A DNA stretch of 64,000 nt from Pseudonocardia kujensis (GTDB lineage Bacteria > Actinomycetota > Actinomycetes > Mycobacteriales > Pseudonocardiaceae). A program made the position numbers and the translations under genes. The first letter of the stretch is position 1, and each line of letters starts with the position of its first letter. The stretch lies in the NCBI RefSeq assembly GCF_021283305.1, contig NZ_JAJSOK010000022.1:51095-115094 (forward strand), written 5' to 3'. This document shows positions 8,961-17,484 of this stretch, piece by piece. The notes below the pieces were generated by a model. That model did no database searches. It saw only the letters and a program-made list of their open reading frames with translations, and had not been told where the DNA came from.

Positions 8961-9280
8961 ACTCGCCGCGATCATGGGGCGTGATCCCCTGCACGTGGCC
9001 GGCAACATGGTCGATCCGAGCGGCACAGGACCGCGGTGCTGGTAACGCTGTGGTCACACTCGCAGTGATCATGAGACGGGCCTCGGTGAGGAGCGACCTC
9101 ACCCACCACCATGATCATTCGAGCGCGACGAGGTTGTTGTGCCGGGAGCGCTCCCGGCACGCTCGCAGCGATCATGGGTGACGGGCCGGCGGAGCCGGCC
9201 ACACCCACGAGATCGAGCCGAGCGGCACAGGACTGCTGCGCCCACAACATTGCGGTCACCCTCGGAGTTGTCCCGGGCGA
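8961..9280. repeat. Degenerate tandem repeat of about 100 bp, three units
   Basis: The motif CTCGCAGnGATCATG recurs at about 97, 103 and 99 bp steps (GATCATG at 8970, 9067 and 9170, and a decayed copy aligned near 9269). Within units, TCGATCCGAGCGGCACAGGA (unit 1) and TCGAGCCGAGCGGCACAGGA (unit 3) match closely. Each unit begins with a different hairpin: GGGG..CCCC, GGTGAG..CTCACC, GCCGGC..GCCGGC. It fills the gap between two convergent genes and contains no convincing gene. Confidence 0.7.
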
Positions 9281-9307
9281 GACGTCAGGGCCCGATCGGT
9301 GCGGGCG

Positions 9308-10360
9308 TCACCGTGCGGTGGTCGGCGAAGCGCTCCGGTCACGTTCGCTCGCTGCGGCGCGGTCGGTCTGCAGCAGGCCCGCGGCAGCCGCGGCGCGGGT
9401 GATGGTCTGGAGGGGGCCGTCGGTCTCGCCGGGGACGGCGCCGGGGGTGAGCAGGACGGCGAGGTCGACGCCGGCCTCGTGCATCGCCGCCGCGCGGGCG
9501 GCGACGGTCTCCCCCGTGCCGACCGCGCAGAGCCGGTGCACCGCCTCGTCGGGTACCAGGGCGAGGGCGGCGCGGCGGTCGCCCGCGCGCCACAGCTCGG
9601 TGGCGCGGGCGATCTCCGGGAAGACGCCGGCGAAGGAGCCCGCGTGGGTCGGGACCATGGCGTACTGCAGGCAGAGCCGGCGCAGCCGCTCCGTGCCCTC
9701 GGGCAGCCGGTCGCCGGCGTAGGCCCAGAAGGACACCATCGCCCACACGCTGCCCGGTTCGCGGCCGGCCTCGCGTTCCCCCTCGCGGACCAGGGCCAGC
9801 TCGGCCGCGATCTCGTCGACCGGGCACCAGGTGAGGAACACGCCGTCGGCGACCCGGCCGGCGAGCCGCAGCATCTTCGGGTTCATCGCGCCGACGACGA
9901 TCGGCGGTGGCTCGGGCGGAAGGAGCGTGGCCCGGAAGCCCTGCGTGCGCGGATGCTCCACGGAGACCCGCTCTCCCGCCCAGGCCGCCCGCAGGACGCG
10001 GACGTAGCCCTCGATCGTCGCGAGCGGGCGGTGGTGCGCGCGGCCGTGCCAGTCCTCGGTGACCATCGGGCTGCTCGCCCCCAGTCCCGCGAGGATGCGC
10101 CCGGGAGCGGCGGAGGCGAGCGTCGCGAAGCCCATCGCGGCCAGCGCGGGCGAGCGCGGGTAGACCGTGGCGATCCCCGACCCGAGGCGGATCCGCGAGG
10201 TGCTCGCGGCCAGCACCCCGAGCATCGAGAAGACCTCGGGCCCGGTCACTTCGCCGACCCACGCGGAGTCGTACCCCGCGTCCTCGGCCGCCCGGACGAG
10301 CCGCAGGTACTCGGGGACACCGAGCCCGTCGTCGACGGGCAGGGCGACACCCAGCCTCAC
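9308..10360 (-). CDS. LLM-class (F420-type) oxidoreductase
   Basis: 350-residue luciferase-like monooxygenase-fold protein of the group that in actinobacteria mostly uses coenzyme F420. N-terminal strand MRLGVALPVDDG, a DSAWVGE segment, the RIRLGSGIATVYPRSP region and the GRILAGLGASSP loop follow the family order. The GTG at 10360 overlaps the upstream NTF2-like stop (GTGA). It is the last gene of a four-gene minus-strand operon starting at 13239. Substrate unknown; F420 rather than FMN is inferred from family and host. Confidence 0.83.
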   Translation of the reverse strand: MRLGVALPVDDGLGVPEYLRLVRAAEDAGYDSAWVGEVTGPEVFSMLGVLAASTSRIRLGSGIATVYPRSPALAAMGFATLASAAPGRILAGLGASSPMVTEDWHGRAHHRPLATIEGYVRVLRAAWAGERVSVEHPRTQGFRATLLPPEPPPIVVGAMNPKMLRLAGRVADGVFLTWCPVDEIAAELALVREGEREAGREPGSVWAMVSFWAYAGDRLPEGTERLRRLCLQYAMVPTHAGSFAGVFPEIARATELWRAGDRRAALALVPDEAVHRLCAVGTGETVAARAAAMHEAGVDLAVLLTPGAVPGETDGPLQTITRAAAAAGLLQTDRAAASERDRSASPTTAR

Positions 10361-10740
10361 GGGAGCACCTGGCGCCGCACGTCCCGGGTGTCGTACCAGG
10401 TCGTCACCCCGGTGATCCGCCCGTCCCGCAGGTCGAACACGTCGAGCGCGGAGAAGCCGACGGGCCGGCCGTCGGCGAGCTTCCCCTCGAAGTCGATCTC
10501 GGTGACGATCGCCTCGGGGGTCTCGATCCAGCGCGTGACCCGGTCGGAGTGCTCGGCGTAGTCCGCCAGGACCTTCGGGAAGTGCGCGAGCGCCGCCGCC
10601 CGCCCCACGACCGGCTTCGCCCCGACCGTGTGGATCTCGACGTCCTCCGCGAAGACCTCGGCGAGGTCCGCGAACGAGTCGGCGTTGATCGCGGCGAAGT
10701 AGCCCTCGACCGCTGCCCTGCCCGGGGACCCGGCACTCAC
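10357..10740 (-). CDS. NTF2/SnoaL-like small protein
   Basis: 127-residue NTF2-like protein (AVEGYFAAINADSFADLAEVFAEDVEIH at the start, ALDVFDLRDGRITGVTTWYD near the end), the pattern of ketosteroid-isomerase-like and polyketide-cyclase-like proteins. The GTG at 10740 overlaps the stop of the upstream LLM gene and its own stop overlaps the downstream LLM gene, so three genes are tightly coupled. An isomerase or hydratase step between two F420-type redox steps is plausible but not shown. Confidence 0.82.
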   Translation of the reverse strand: MSAGSPGRAAVEGYFAAINADSFADLAEVFAEDVEIHTVGAKPVVGRAAALAHFPKVLADYAEHSDRVTRWIETPEAIVTEIDFEGKLADGRPVGFSALDVFDLRDGRITGVTTWYDTRDVRRQVLP

Positions 10741-11849
10741 GACCCCACCAGCTTCCTCAGCTCCGCCATCGCCCGGAACGACCACTTGGCCAGCGACGGG
10801 TCGCCGAACGCCGTGATGTTCCACATGACCAGGTGCTCCAGCCCGGCCTCGCGGTACTCGTACAGCTCCTCGGCGACCTGCTCGGGGGTGCCGCAGAAGG
10901 CGTAGTGCCGCACGACCTCCGGCGGGATCGCGTCGATGATCCGCAGGGACTCCTCGCGCGGGATCGTCGTCGGGATGAAGTCGTGGAAGCCCGAGCCCGC
11001 CTCGAGGGGCGGCTCGACGCCCAGGTCCCGGAACACCTGCGAGGGCAGCAGCACACAGAGCGCCCGCACCAGCGGCGCCTCGGTCAGCCGCCGGACGGTC
11101 TCCTCGTCCGGGCCCATGAGGAGGTAGCCGAGCATCCCCGGGGTGATCTTCGAGGGGTCGCGGTCGGCGTCCTGCGCGGCCTGCTGGATCGTGGTGAGCG
11201 CCTTGCCGTAGTCCGGCGCGGTCATCTTGGTGGGCAGCCAGCCGTCCGCCTTCGACCCGGTCAGCCGCAGCATCCGCGGACCGTGCGCAGCGGTCCAGAT
11301 CTCGGGCGGAGTGTCGCCGAAGGGCGACAGGCCCAGCACCGCCTTGTCCAGCGTGTGGAACTGCCCCTGATAGTCGACCGGACCGTCGGCCTCCCAGAGC
11401 AGGCGCATCACGTCGATGCCCTCGGACAGCCTGGCGACGGGCTTGTCGAAGGACATCCCGTACGGCGTGACGTTGAGCTTCTCCCCCGACCCCAGCCCGA
11501 TGATCGCGCGCCCGCGCGTCACGTGGTCCAGGGTCAACGCCGTGGCCGCGGCCATCGCCGGGTTGCGCCGGATCAGGTCCGTGACGACCACGCCGACCTT
11601 GATCCGCTCCGTCTGCGCCCCCACGACCCCCATCATGACCATCGGGTCGAAGTACGTGTGCGGGTTGGCCTGGGCCTTCGCCAGCGGCGTGAGGTCGGGG
11701 GTCCACATGGTGTCCGCGTGCCAGCCCATGAGGTGGTCCGGCCACCACACGGCGTCGTACCCCTCGGCCTCGCTGCGCTGCGCGAACCTCACCGCCGCGT
11801 CCGCCGGGGGCATGATCTGGCCGGGGACGCCCAACTGCAGGCGGTTCAC
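10737..11849 (-). CDS. LLM-class (F420-type) oxidoreductase
   Basis: 370-residue luciferase-like oxidoreductase closer to the glucose-6-phosphate dehydrogenase/phthiodiolone ketoreductase-like branch: EGYDAVWWPDHLMGW near the N terminus, then the GVVVTDLIRRNPAMAAATALTLD and GRAIIGLGSGEKLNVTPYG stretches typical of F420 binding in this group. The start is GTG at 11849, 4 nt after the upstream FAD-oxidoreductase stop. It is not a near copy of the LLM gene at 9308. Cofactor and substrate are inferred only at class level. Confidence 0.85.
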   Translation of the reverse strand: MNRLQLGVPGQIMPPADAAVRFAQRSEAEGYDAVWWPDHLMGWHADTMWTPDLTPLAKAQANPHTYFDPMVMMGVVGAQTERIKVGVVVTDLIRRNPAMAAATALTLDHVTRGRAIIGLGSGEKLNVTPYGMSFDKPVARLSEGIDVMRLLWEADGPVDYQGQFHTLDKAVLGLSPFGDTPPEIWTAAHGPRMLRLTGSKADGWLPTKMTAPDYGKALTTIQQAAQDADRDPSKITPGMLGYLLMGPDEETVRRLTEAPLVRALCVLLPSQVFRDLGVEPPLEAGSGFHDFIPTTIPREESLRIIDAIPPEVVRHYAFCGTPEQVAEELYEYREAGLEHLVMWNITAFGDPSLAKWSFRAMAELRKLVGS

Positions 11850-11853
11850 GTCT

Positions 11854-13239
11854 CTAGTACCTCCACCCGTCGCCGAAGGTCGGGATCCGGGCGCCGAGGT
11901 AGTCCTCGACGCAGGTCAGGGCGGCCCGCGCGGCCCGGTCGGTGCCGATGCCGCGGCTGCGGAAGGTCTCCGAGGCGAACCACAGCCCCTCGACGTTGGG
12001 CGCCCGCCAGTGCGGCCGGTACTTCCCCACCAGCCCGGGCATCTGGATCACGCCGAAGCTGGGCTCGAACACCAGGTGCCGGCGCCGCCAGATCGGCTTG
12101 GCGAATCCCGGCCACATGACCTCGGCGTCGCGCTCGAACGCCTCCATCGTGGCGCGGCACCACTCGCGGTCCCGGCCCTTGGCGCCGGGGATGATCGCGC
12201 CCATCACGTGCAGGTGCGTGCCCTCCGGCGAGCACGACGGGTCCATCGCGGACTGGTCGAACATGAAGCCCGAGCACTGGGTCGACGGCGTCGACGTCCA
12301 GGTCGCGAGCTCGCGCGGGTCGAACTGCGTGACCGGCTCCTCGGTGGCCAGGTAGAGCCCCAGCCACGCGATCCGGAACTTGTCCTGCGCCAGGAACTCG
12401 ATCTGGCTCGCGTACCACTCGGGCAGCGCGGAGCGCGGGACCACGTTCAGCACGGTCCACACCGGCAGCGTGGAGATCACCGCGGGTGCGGTGAGGATCT
12501 CCTCCTCGAAGAACTCGTTGGGCAGCACCTTGGGCTCGCGGCCCACCGCCACGCCCTGCACCGCCCCGTTCTCGATGATCACCCGCTCGACCGCCGTCCC
12601 CAGCCGCAGCTCCCCGCCGTTCGACGTGATCGCGTCGGCGAGGTCGCGCCAGATCCCGTCCCAGCCCTGGCCGGGCCAGCAGGAGTAGGCCGCGGTGTTG
12701 CGCTCCTCGAAGTGCATCTTGCGCACGTAGAGGTTGTCGCTGGCGGAGTGGTCGTACCAGTTGTCGGTCATGCACTCCAGCACGGAGATGAACTCGAACA
12801 GGTCCACCACGCCCTGGTCGTCCGTGTACTGGTGGATCCACTCGCGCAGCGAGCGGTCGTCCCAGTCGTCGAGGTCCTCGTACGGCGTCTCGACGAGGGC
12901 CTTGATCACCTTCTTGAGCTCGGTCCGATCCGTGTACCGGTCCCGGACGGAGCCCCAGCCCTTGCCGTTCTCCCAGATCGGCATGTCGTTGCTGACCTCG
13001 CCGTGGATCAGCTCCTTGCCGACGTGGGAGAACACCTTCGTGATGCCCGACCCGCCGTCCTCGATGAGGTGCCCGCCGAGGTTCACGGTGAACCCCTCGT
13101 CCGGCACGGCCATGGCGCGCCCGCCCAGATAGGGGCTGCGGTCGAGCACCACGACCCGCTTGCCCTCCTTGGCCAGGAGCGCTCCCGCGGAGAGCCCGGC
13201 GGCCCCGGCCCCGATGACCACGACGTCGTAGCTCGGCAT
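11854..13239 (-). CDS. Phytoene-dehydrogenase-like FAD oxidoreductase
   Basis: 461-residue NAD(P)/FAD-dependent amine-oxidase/phytoene-desaturase-like protein. The dinucleotide-binding motif VVVIGAGAAGLSAGALLAKEG starts at residue 5, followed by DRSPYLGGRA, and a C-terminal FAD segment (GLWFASETFRSRGIGTDRAAR). The family covers carotenoid desaturases and many uncharacterised catabolic oxidases; no other carotenoid gene is nearby, so carotenoid synthesis is unlikely. The ATG at 13239 has GAGAGAGG upstream. It heads the operon with two LLM enzymes and an NTF2-like protein, behind operator-like site 13251-13271. Confidence 0.85.
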   Translation of the reverse strand: MPSYDVVVIGAGAAGLSAGALLAKEGKRVVVLDRSPYLGGRAMAVPDEGFTVNLGGHLIEDGGSGITKVFSHVGKELIHGEVSNDMPIWENGKGWGSVRDRYTDRTELKKVIKALVETPYEDLDDWDDRSLREWIHQYTDDQGVVDLFEFISVLECMTDNWYDHSASDNLYVRKMHFEERNTAAYSCWPGQGWDGIWRDLADAITSNGGELRLGTAVERVIIENGAVQGVAVGREPKVLPNEFFEEEILTAPAVISTLPVWTVLNVVPRSALPEWYASQIEFLAQDKFRIAWLGLYLATEEPVTQFDPRELATWTSTPSTQCSGFMFDQSAMDPSCSPEGTHLHVMGAIIPGAKGRDREWCRATMEAFERDAEVMWPGFAKPIWRRRHLVFEPSFGVIQMPGLVGKYRPHWRAPNVEGLWFASETFRSRGIGTDRAARAALTCVEDYLGARIPTFGDGWRY

Positions 13240-13250
13240 GACACCTCTCT

Positions 13251-13271
13251 CTACCAACCGACCGTTTGACA
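13251..13271 (+). promoter_or_regulatory. Operator-like site 2 of the shared family
   Basis: The plus strand reads CTACCAACCGACCGTTTGAC, then A. It sits 12 nt upstream of the FAD-oxidoreductase ATG, in the promoter and leader region of the phytoene-dehydrogenase/LLM operon. This copy is used here as the reference for the other four sites. Confidence 0.5.
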
Positions 13272-13328
13272 CGGTGTCACGGCAGGACGGATCACGCAAG
13301 CGCCCGCTTCCGGGAACCGGCGTCCGGC

Positions 13329-13709
13329 TCACCGCGCACGGCGGATCCGCACCGTCCCCGAGACTGCCCGTGCCCCGCCCGTCACGTCCAGCCAGACCTC
13401 GCAGTCGACGAGGTCCCCGTCGACGGCCGTGACCCGGCCGCCCGCGACGACCCGGTCGCCGGCGACCACGTTCCCGTGGAACCGGAAGCGCGAGGCGACC
13501 ACCTGCCCGTACCCCTCGAGCAGGGTGTGGACGTAGCCCAGGTTCAACGGCCCCTGGTTCACCACCCGCGATCCCATGCCCAGCCGCTCGGTCACGGCCG
13601 GGTCGAGATGGATCATGTTCGGGTCCCGCAGCAGTGCCGCGGCGATCTTCATCTTCTCCGGGTCGACCGACTCGACCACGCGCTGCGCCAGCAGGTCCCC
13701 CACCTTCAC
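13329..13709 (-). CDS. MaoC-like hydratase domain protein (catalytic half)
   Basis: 126-residue single hot-dog protein of the MaoC/(R)-hydratase type, with the DPNMIHLDPAVTERLG segment that corresponds to the hydratase motif (Asp and His catalytic pair) and NQGPLNLGYVHTLLEGYG. It would hydrate a trans-2-enoyl-CoA. The GTG at 13709 overlaps the stop of the gene encoding the partner half by four bases, the arrangement seen when the two halves form a heteromer (as in actinobacterial steroid side-chain hydratases and HadAB-type dehydratases). Substrate unknown. Confidence 0.85.
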   Translation of the reverse strand: MKVGDLLAQRVVESVDPEKMKIAAALLRDPNMIHLDPAVTERLGMGSRVVNQGPLNLGYVHTLLEGYGQVVASRFRFHGNVVAGDRVVAGGRVTAVDGDLVDCEVWLDVTGGARAVSGTVRIRRAR

Positions 13710-14155
13710 GCCCGCACCGCCGAACGACGCGGGAACACGTAGGTCGGCCGGACGGTCACGTGCACCCGCCCGTCCGGACCAGTCAGCTCGATCCGCACCG
13801 TGACCAGGTCGAACACGCCCGTCCGCGCGCCGGTCTTGCGGCAGGCGGCCTCGACGACACAGGTCACGGCGTAGTCCACGTCGAGCCGCAGCGGCTCCGC
13901 GAAGTCCACCGCCCACTCCCCGAGCATCGGGCCGTCGGCCGAGGACGCGCCGAAGACGGCGAAGACCTCCTCGAGGCTCAGCCCCACGCCCCCCTGCGCC
14001 GCGAGGAACGCGAACGTCGGGTGCGCGAGGCCCGGTTCGCCCGGCGGCGCCCCCAGCGCGTCCCGGAGCAGCCAGTCCGCGTAGTGCTCGACGCGTGCGG
14101 TGCCTCCGGGCATGCTGTGACCGACGGTGCCGGCGAGCTCCTCCTCGGTGATCAC
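13706..14155 (-). CDS. FAS1-like/MaoC N-terminal hot-dog protein
   Basis: 149-residue hot-dog protein resembling the N-terminal, non-catalytic half of double hot-dog MaoC dehydratases (HPTFAFLAAQGGVGLSLEEVFAVFG, then the DFAEPLRLDVDYAVTCVVE strand). It probably binds the acyl chain and pairs with the catalytic half encoded next. Start assumed to be GTG at 14155 (GTG ATC ACC GAG); no strong ribosome site is visible, and upstream in-frame codons would add sequence unlike the family. Operator-like site 14168-14188 lies just upstream. Confidence 0.78.
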   Translation of the reverse strand: MITEEELAGTVGHSMPGGTARVEHYADWLLRDALGAPPGEPGLAHPTFAFLAAQGGVGLSLEEVFAVFGASSADGPMLGEWAVDFAEPLRLDVDYAVTCVVEAACRKTGARTGVFDLVTVRIELTGPDGRVHVTVRPTYVFPRRSAVRA

Positions 14156-14167
14156 GGGGGCAGCGTA

Positions 14168-14188
14168 CCTACTGGTCGGTTGATAGTC
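14168..14188 (-). promoter_or_regulatory. Operator-like site 3 of the shared family
   Basis: The minus strand includes CTATCAACCGACCAGT, sharing most positions with CTACCAACCGACCGTT of site 2. It is 13 nt upstream of the MaoC pair and about 40 nt from the next site, so one regulator could control both divergent units. The weakest of the five copies. Confidence 0.4.
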
Positions 14189-14228
14189 AGCTTCCTCGAC
14201 GCACCCCGGCGCCGTTGCTACGGTTCGA

Positions 14229-14250
14229 CTGTCAAACGGTCGTTGGACAG
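14229..14250 (+). promoter_or_regulatory. Operator-like site 4, imperfect palindrome
   Basis: A 22-bp imperfect inverted repeat: outer arms CTGTC and GACAG, inner AACG/CGTT, 9 of 11 positions paired. On the minus strand it contains CCAACGACCGTTTGACA, the core of site 2. It lies 17 nt upstream of the CoA ligase start at 14268 and overlaps the expected promoter region. Confidence 0.5.
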
Positions 14251-14267
14251 ATCGGAGGCCGACGCGG

Positions 14268-15902
14268 ATGCCGGACACCACCGTTCCCGACCTGCTCGAG
14301 CGCCGCGCGGTGGACGCGGCGGACCAGGGTGTCGTGTTCCCCGACGGCCGCGAGACCTATCCCGAACTGGCCCGGTCGACGCGCCGGCTCTCCGCCGCGC
14401 TCTGGGCGCTCGGCGTGCGGGCAGGGGACGCCGTGGGGCTGCTCCTGCACGGCTGCCTGGACAGCTACCGCCTCTGGCTCGCCGCGGCCCGGATCGGTGC
14501 GGTCACGGTGCCGCTCAACCCGAGGCTCAAGCCCCGCGAGCTGAGCTACATGATCGAGAACGCCGACCTGCGCCTGCTGGTCACCACCGCCGGGTTCGCG
14601 CCGGTGCTGCACGAGGCGCTTCCCGGGCTGGCGGACGGCGCATCGGGCCGGCTCGCGCTCGACGCCGCCCCGCTGCTGCGCGCGGTGGTCGCGCTGGACG
14701 AGCCCGCGGTCGGGCTCCTGCACGGGCTGGCCGGGTCCGCGGACCCGGCCTCCTCGGATCTCGACGCGGCCGACGAAGCCCGACGGGCGCTCCGGGCGTC
14801 CGACCCGATCCTCATGCTCTACACGTCCGGCACCACCTCGCGGCCACGCGGCTGCGTGCACGATCACGCCTCGCTGGTCGCCGAGGGTGGGGCCGTGGCG
14901 GAGCGACTCGGCCTGCGGCCCGACGACCGGTTCTGGGCGCCGCTGCCGATGTTCCACTGCGGCGGGTTCGACGTGGCGATCGCCGCGCTCGCCGGGCGCT
15001 GCGGGATGGTGCACGTCGGCACGTTCGAGCCCGGCCGGGCCCTGGACCAGCTCGAACGGGAGCGCTGCACGATCGGCTTCCCCGCCTTCGAGACGATCTG
15101 GGTGCCGGTCCTCGAGCACCCGCGCTTTCCCGAGGCGGACCTCTCCGCCCTGCGACTGGTGATCAACGTCGGCGCGCCCGAGCGGATGCGGGCCATGCAG
15201 GCCCGGCTGCCGCAGGCCGTGCAGACCTCCTGCCTGGGCATGACCGAGTCGTTCGGGTTCTGCTGCATGGGCTCGCCCGCCGACCCGGCCGAGGTCCGGG
15301 CGACCACGAGCGGCGTGCCGCTGCGGCACATGGAGGCACAGGTCGTCGACCCGGAGACCGGGGAGCCCGTACCGCCGGGGGTCCCGGGCGAGTTCCGGTT
15401 CCGCGGCGCCTCGCGGCTGGTCCGCTACCACCGCGATCCCGAGACCACCGCGGCCCGGATCGACGCCGACGGCTGGTTCGCCTCCGGCGACCTCGTCGTC
15501 GCCGACGAGGCGGGGCGATTGCGGTTCGTGTCGCGGCTCAAGGACATGCTCAAGGTCGGCGGCGAGAACGTGGCCGCCGCCGAGGTCGAGGGCTTCCTCT
15601 GCGAGCACCCGGCGGTCGGGCTGGTCCAGGTCGTCGGTGCGCCGGACGCCCGCTACGGCGAGGTGCCCGCCGCGTTCGTGCAGCTCAAGCCGGGCGCGAC
15701 CGCGACCGAGGAGGAGCTCATCGCCTTCTGCCTCGGCCGGATCGCGACCTTCAAGGTGCCGCGGTACGTGCGGTTCGTCGTCGACTTCCCGATGTCCGGG
15801 ACCAAGGTGCAGAAGTTCCGCCTCAAGGAGCGGCTGGCCGACGAGCTGAAGGCCGCGGGCATCACCGAGGCCCCGGTCCTCAGCTCCCGGGCCGGGTCGT
15901 GA
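14268..15902 (+). CDS. Acyl-CoA synthetase (AMP-binding)
   Basis: 544-residue class I adenylate-forming CoA ligase. P-loop-like motif YTSGTTSRPRG, an HCGGFDVAIAALAGRCG segment in the acyl-pocket region, the motif TSCLGMTESFG, DGWFASGDLVV and the C-terminal RLKDMLKVGGENVAAAEVE core with the catalytic lysine region near the end. The ATG at 14268 has GGAGG 9 nt upstream. Its 3' end overlaps the oppositely oriented ligase at 15880 by 23 bp, and the two are clear paralogs. Likely activates a hydrophobic acid for the neighbouring MaoC and FAD enzymes. Confidence 0.9.
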   Translation: MPDTTVPDLLERRAVDAADQGVVFPDGRETYPELARSTRRLSAALWALGVRAGDAVGLLLHGCLDSYRLWLAAARIGAVTVPLNPRLKPRELSYMIENADLRLLVTTAGFAPVLHEALPGLADGASGRLALDAAPLLRAVVALDEPAVGLLHGLAGSADPASSDLDAADEARRALRASDPILMLYTSGTTSRPRGCVHDHASLVAEGGAVAERLGLRPDDRFWAPLPMFHCGGFDVAIAALAGRCGMVHVGTFEPGRALDQLERERCTIGFPAFETIWVPVLEHPRFPEADLSALRLVINVGAPERMRAMQARLPQAVQTSCLGMTESFGFCCMGSPADPAEVRATTSGVPLRHMEAQVVDPETGEPVPPGVPGEFRFRGASRLVRYHRDPETTAARIDADGWFASGDLVVADEAGRLRFVSRLKDMLKVGGENVAAAEVEGFLCEHPAVGLVQVVGAPDARYGEVPAAFVQLKPGATATEEELIAFCLGRIATFKVPRYVRFVVDFPMSGTKVQKFRLKERLADELKAAGITEAPVLSSRAGS

Positions 15903-17484
15903 CCCGCGGTGCCTCGGTGACGCCGCGCTGCTTCAGCTCGTCGGCGATCCGCTCGCGCAGCAGGTACTTCTTGATCTTCGTGCCGGACATCGGCCACTCC
16001 CCCGGCGCGACCCACCGGACGTAGCGCGGTACGCGGTAGGTGGCGATCCGCCCGACGCAGAACTCGATCAGCTCCTGCTCCGTGGCGGTCGCGCCCGGCT
16101 TGAGCTGCACGAACGCGGCGGGCACCTCGACGTAGTGGGCGTCGGGGGCGGCGACCACCGCGACCAGGTCCACCGCGGGGTGCCCGAGCAGGTACCCCTC
16201 GACCTCGGCCGCGGCCACGTTCTCACCGCCGACCTTGAGCATGTCCTTGAGCCGCGAGCGGAAGGTGAGCCGCCCGTCCGCGTCGGCCACGACGAGATCG
16301 CCGGTGTGGAACCAGCCGTCGGCGTCGATCACCTCGGCCGTGCGCTCCGGGTCGCGGAAGTAGCCGTCGAAGGCGGTGGGCCCGCGGAAGAGCAGCTCGC
16401 CCTCGGTGTCGGGCGGGAGATCGGCGCCGGTCTCCGGGTCGACGACGCGGACCTCCATCCCCGGCATCGGGTGCCCGCCCGTCGTCACGCGCTTGTCCAG
16501 CGGATCGTCCGTGCGGCCGAGCGAGAGGAAGGCCGACGACTCGGTCATCGCCACACAGGACACGTGCACCGCCCTGGGCAGCCGGGAGGCCATGTCGCGC
16601 AACCGCTCCGGCACGCCGACGGCCATCACCAGGCGGATGGCGGACAGGTCGAGGTCCGCGAAGTCCGGCCGGTTCAGCACGGGCATCCAGATCGTCTCGA
16701 ACGCGGCCAGGGCCACGGTGACCCGCTCGGTGGTGAGCAGCTCGAGGGTCGTCGCGGGGTCAAAGTAGCCGGGGTGGACGAAGGCGGCCCGCGCGGCGAG
16801 GCAGCTGAGCAGGAACGTGATGCCGCCGCCGTGGAAGAGCGGGATGGCCGTCCAGACCCGGTCCGCGGGGGTGAGCCCCATCCGCTCGCCGATCCCGTCG
16901 GCGAGCCGGGTGAGGGCCTCGTGGCTGAGCATCGCGCCCTTCGGCGCGGCCGTGGTCCCCGAGGTGTAGACGACCACCGCGGTGTCCCGGACGCGCACGC
17001 CGGGCTGGCGTGCCCCCACCTCCTCGTCCGTCCCGGCCGAGCGGTCGGCCGCCGCGATCGAGTCCGGGTCGTCGAGGACGAGGACGTGGTGCAGCTCCGG
17101 CGCGCCCTCCGCCGTCGCCTCGCGGACCAGCGGGACCGAGGCCTGGTCCGTCGCCAGCACCCGCATCCCGGAGTGCACCACGATCTGCCGCAGCTCCACG
17201 GCCTTGAACCTGGCGTTGACCGGCACCGAGACCGCCCCGATCTTCGCCGCCCCGATCATCACCGCGACCAGGTCGACCGACGCCGGGAGCAGCGTCCCCA
17301 CCCGGTCGCCGCGACCGACGCCGAGCCCGAGGAGCCGGCGCGCGTACCGCTGCGCGCGCTCCGCGAGCTCGGCGAAGGTGACCCTTCCGTCCGGGAACAC
17401 CAGCGCCTCGTCGGCCGGGTGCTCGGCCGCACGCCGGTCGACGAGGTCGCCGAGGGTGGTCGGGGCGATCCAGCGGCGGGGCAT
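15880..17484 (-). CDS. Acyl-CoA synthetase (AMP-binding), paralog of 14268 gene
   Basis: 534-residue CoA ligase with P-loop-like YTSGTTAAPKGAMLSHE, ETIWMPVLNRPDF, VSCVAMTESSAF and RLKDMLKVGGENVAAAEVE. Long stretches match the convergent neighbour, including AAFVQLKPGATATE and the shared PGS/AGS ending. The ATG at 17484 overlaps the TGA of a 25-codon open frame that has the good ribosome site, so translation may be coupled to it. The 23-bp tail-to-tail overlap means the two mRNAs could form a short duplex. Confidence 0.9.
   Translation of the reverse strand: MPRRWIAPTTLGDLVDRRAAEHPADEALVFPDGRVTFAELAERAQRYARRLLGLGVGRGDRVGTLLPASVDLVAVMIGAAKIGAVSVPVNARFKAVELRQIVVHSGMRVLATDQASVPLVREATAEGAPELHHVLVLDDPDSIAAADRSAGTDEEVGARQPGVRVRDTAVVVYTSGTTAAPKGAMLSHEALTRLADGIGERMGLTPADRVWTAIPLFHGGGITFLLSCLAARAAFVHPGYFDPATTLELLTTERVTVALAAFETIWMPVLNRPDFADLDLSAIRLVMAVGVPERLRDMASRLPRAVHVSCVAMTESSAFLSLGRTDDPLDKRVTTGGHPMPGMEVRVVDPETGADLPPDTEGELLFRGPTAFDGYFRDPERTAEVIDADGWFHTGDLVVADADGRLTFRSRLKDMLKVGGENVAAAEVEGYLLGHPAVDLVAVVAAPDAHYVEVPAAFVQLKPGATATEQELIEFCVGRIATYRVPRYVRWVAPGEWPMSGTKIKKYLLRERIADELKQRGVTEAPRVTTRPGS

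Noticed and set aside
8961..9280. Small open frames within the tandem repeat region.
   Set aside because: Frames differ between units and the products share no similarity; the repeat is better explained as non-coding.
11854..13239. Carotenoid biosynthesis role for the phytoene-dehydrogenase-like gene.
   Set aside because: No phytoene synthase, cyclase or prenyltransferase nearby; the operon partners are LLM, NTF2 and acyl-CoA genes.
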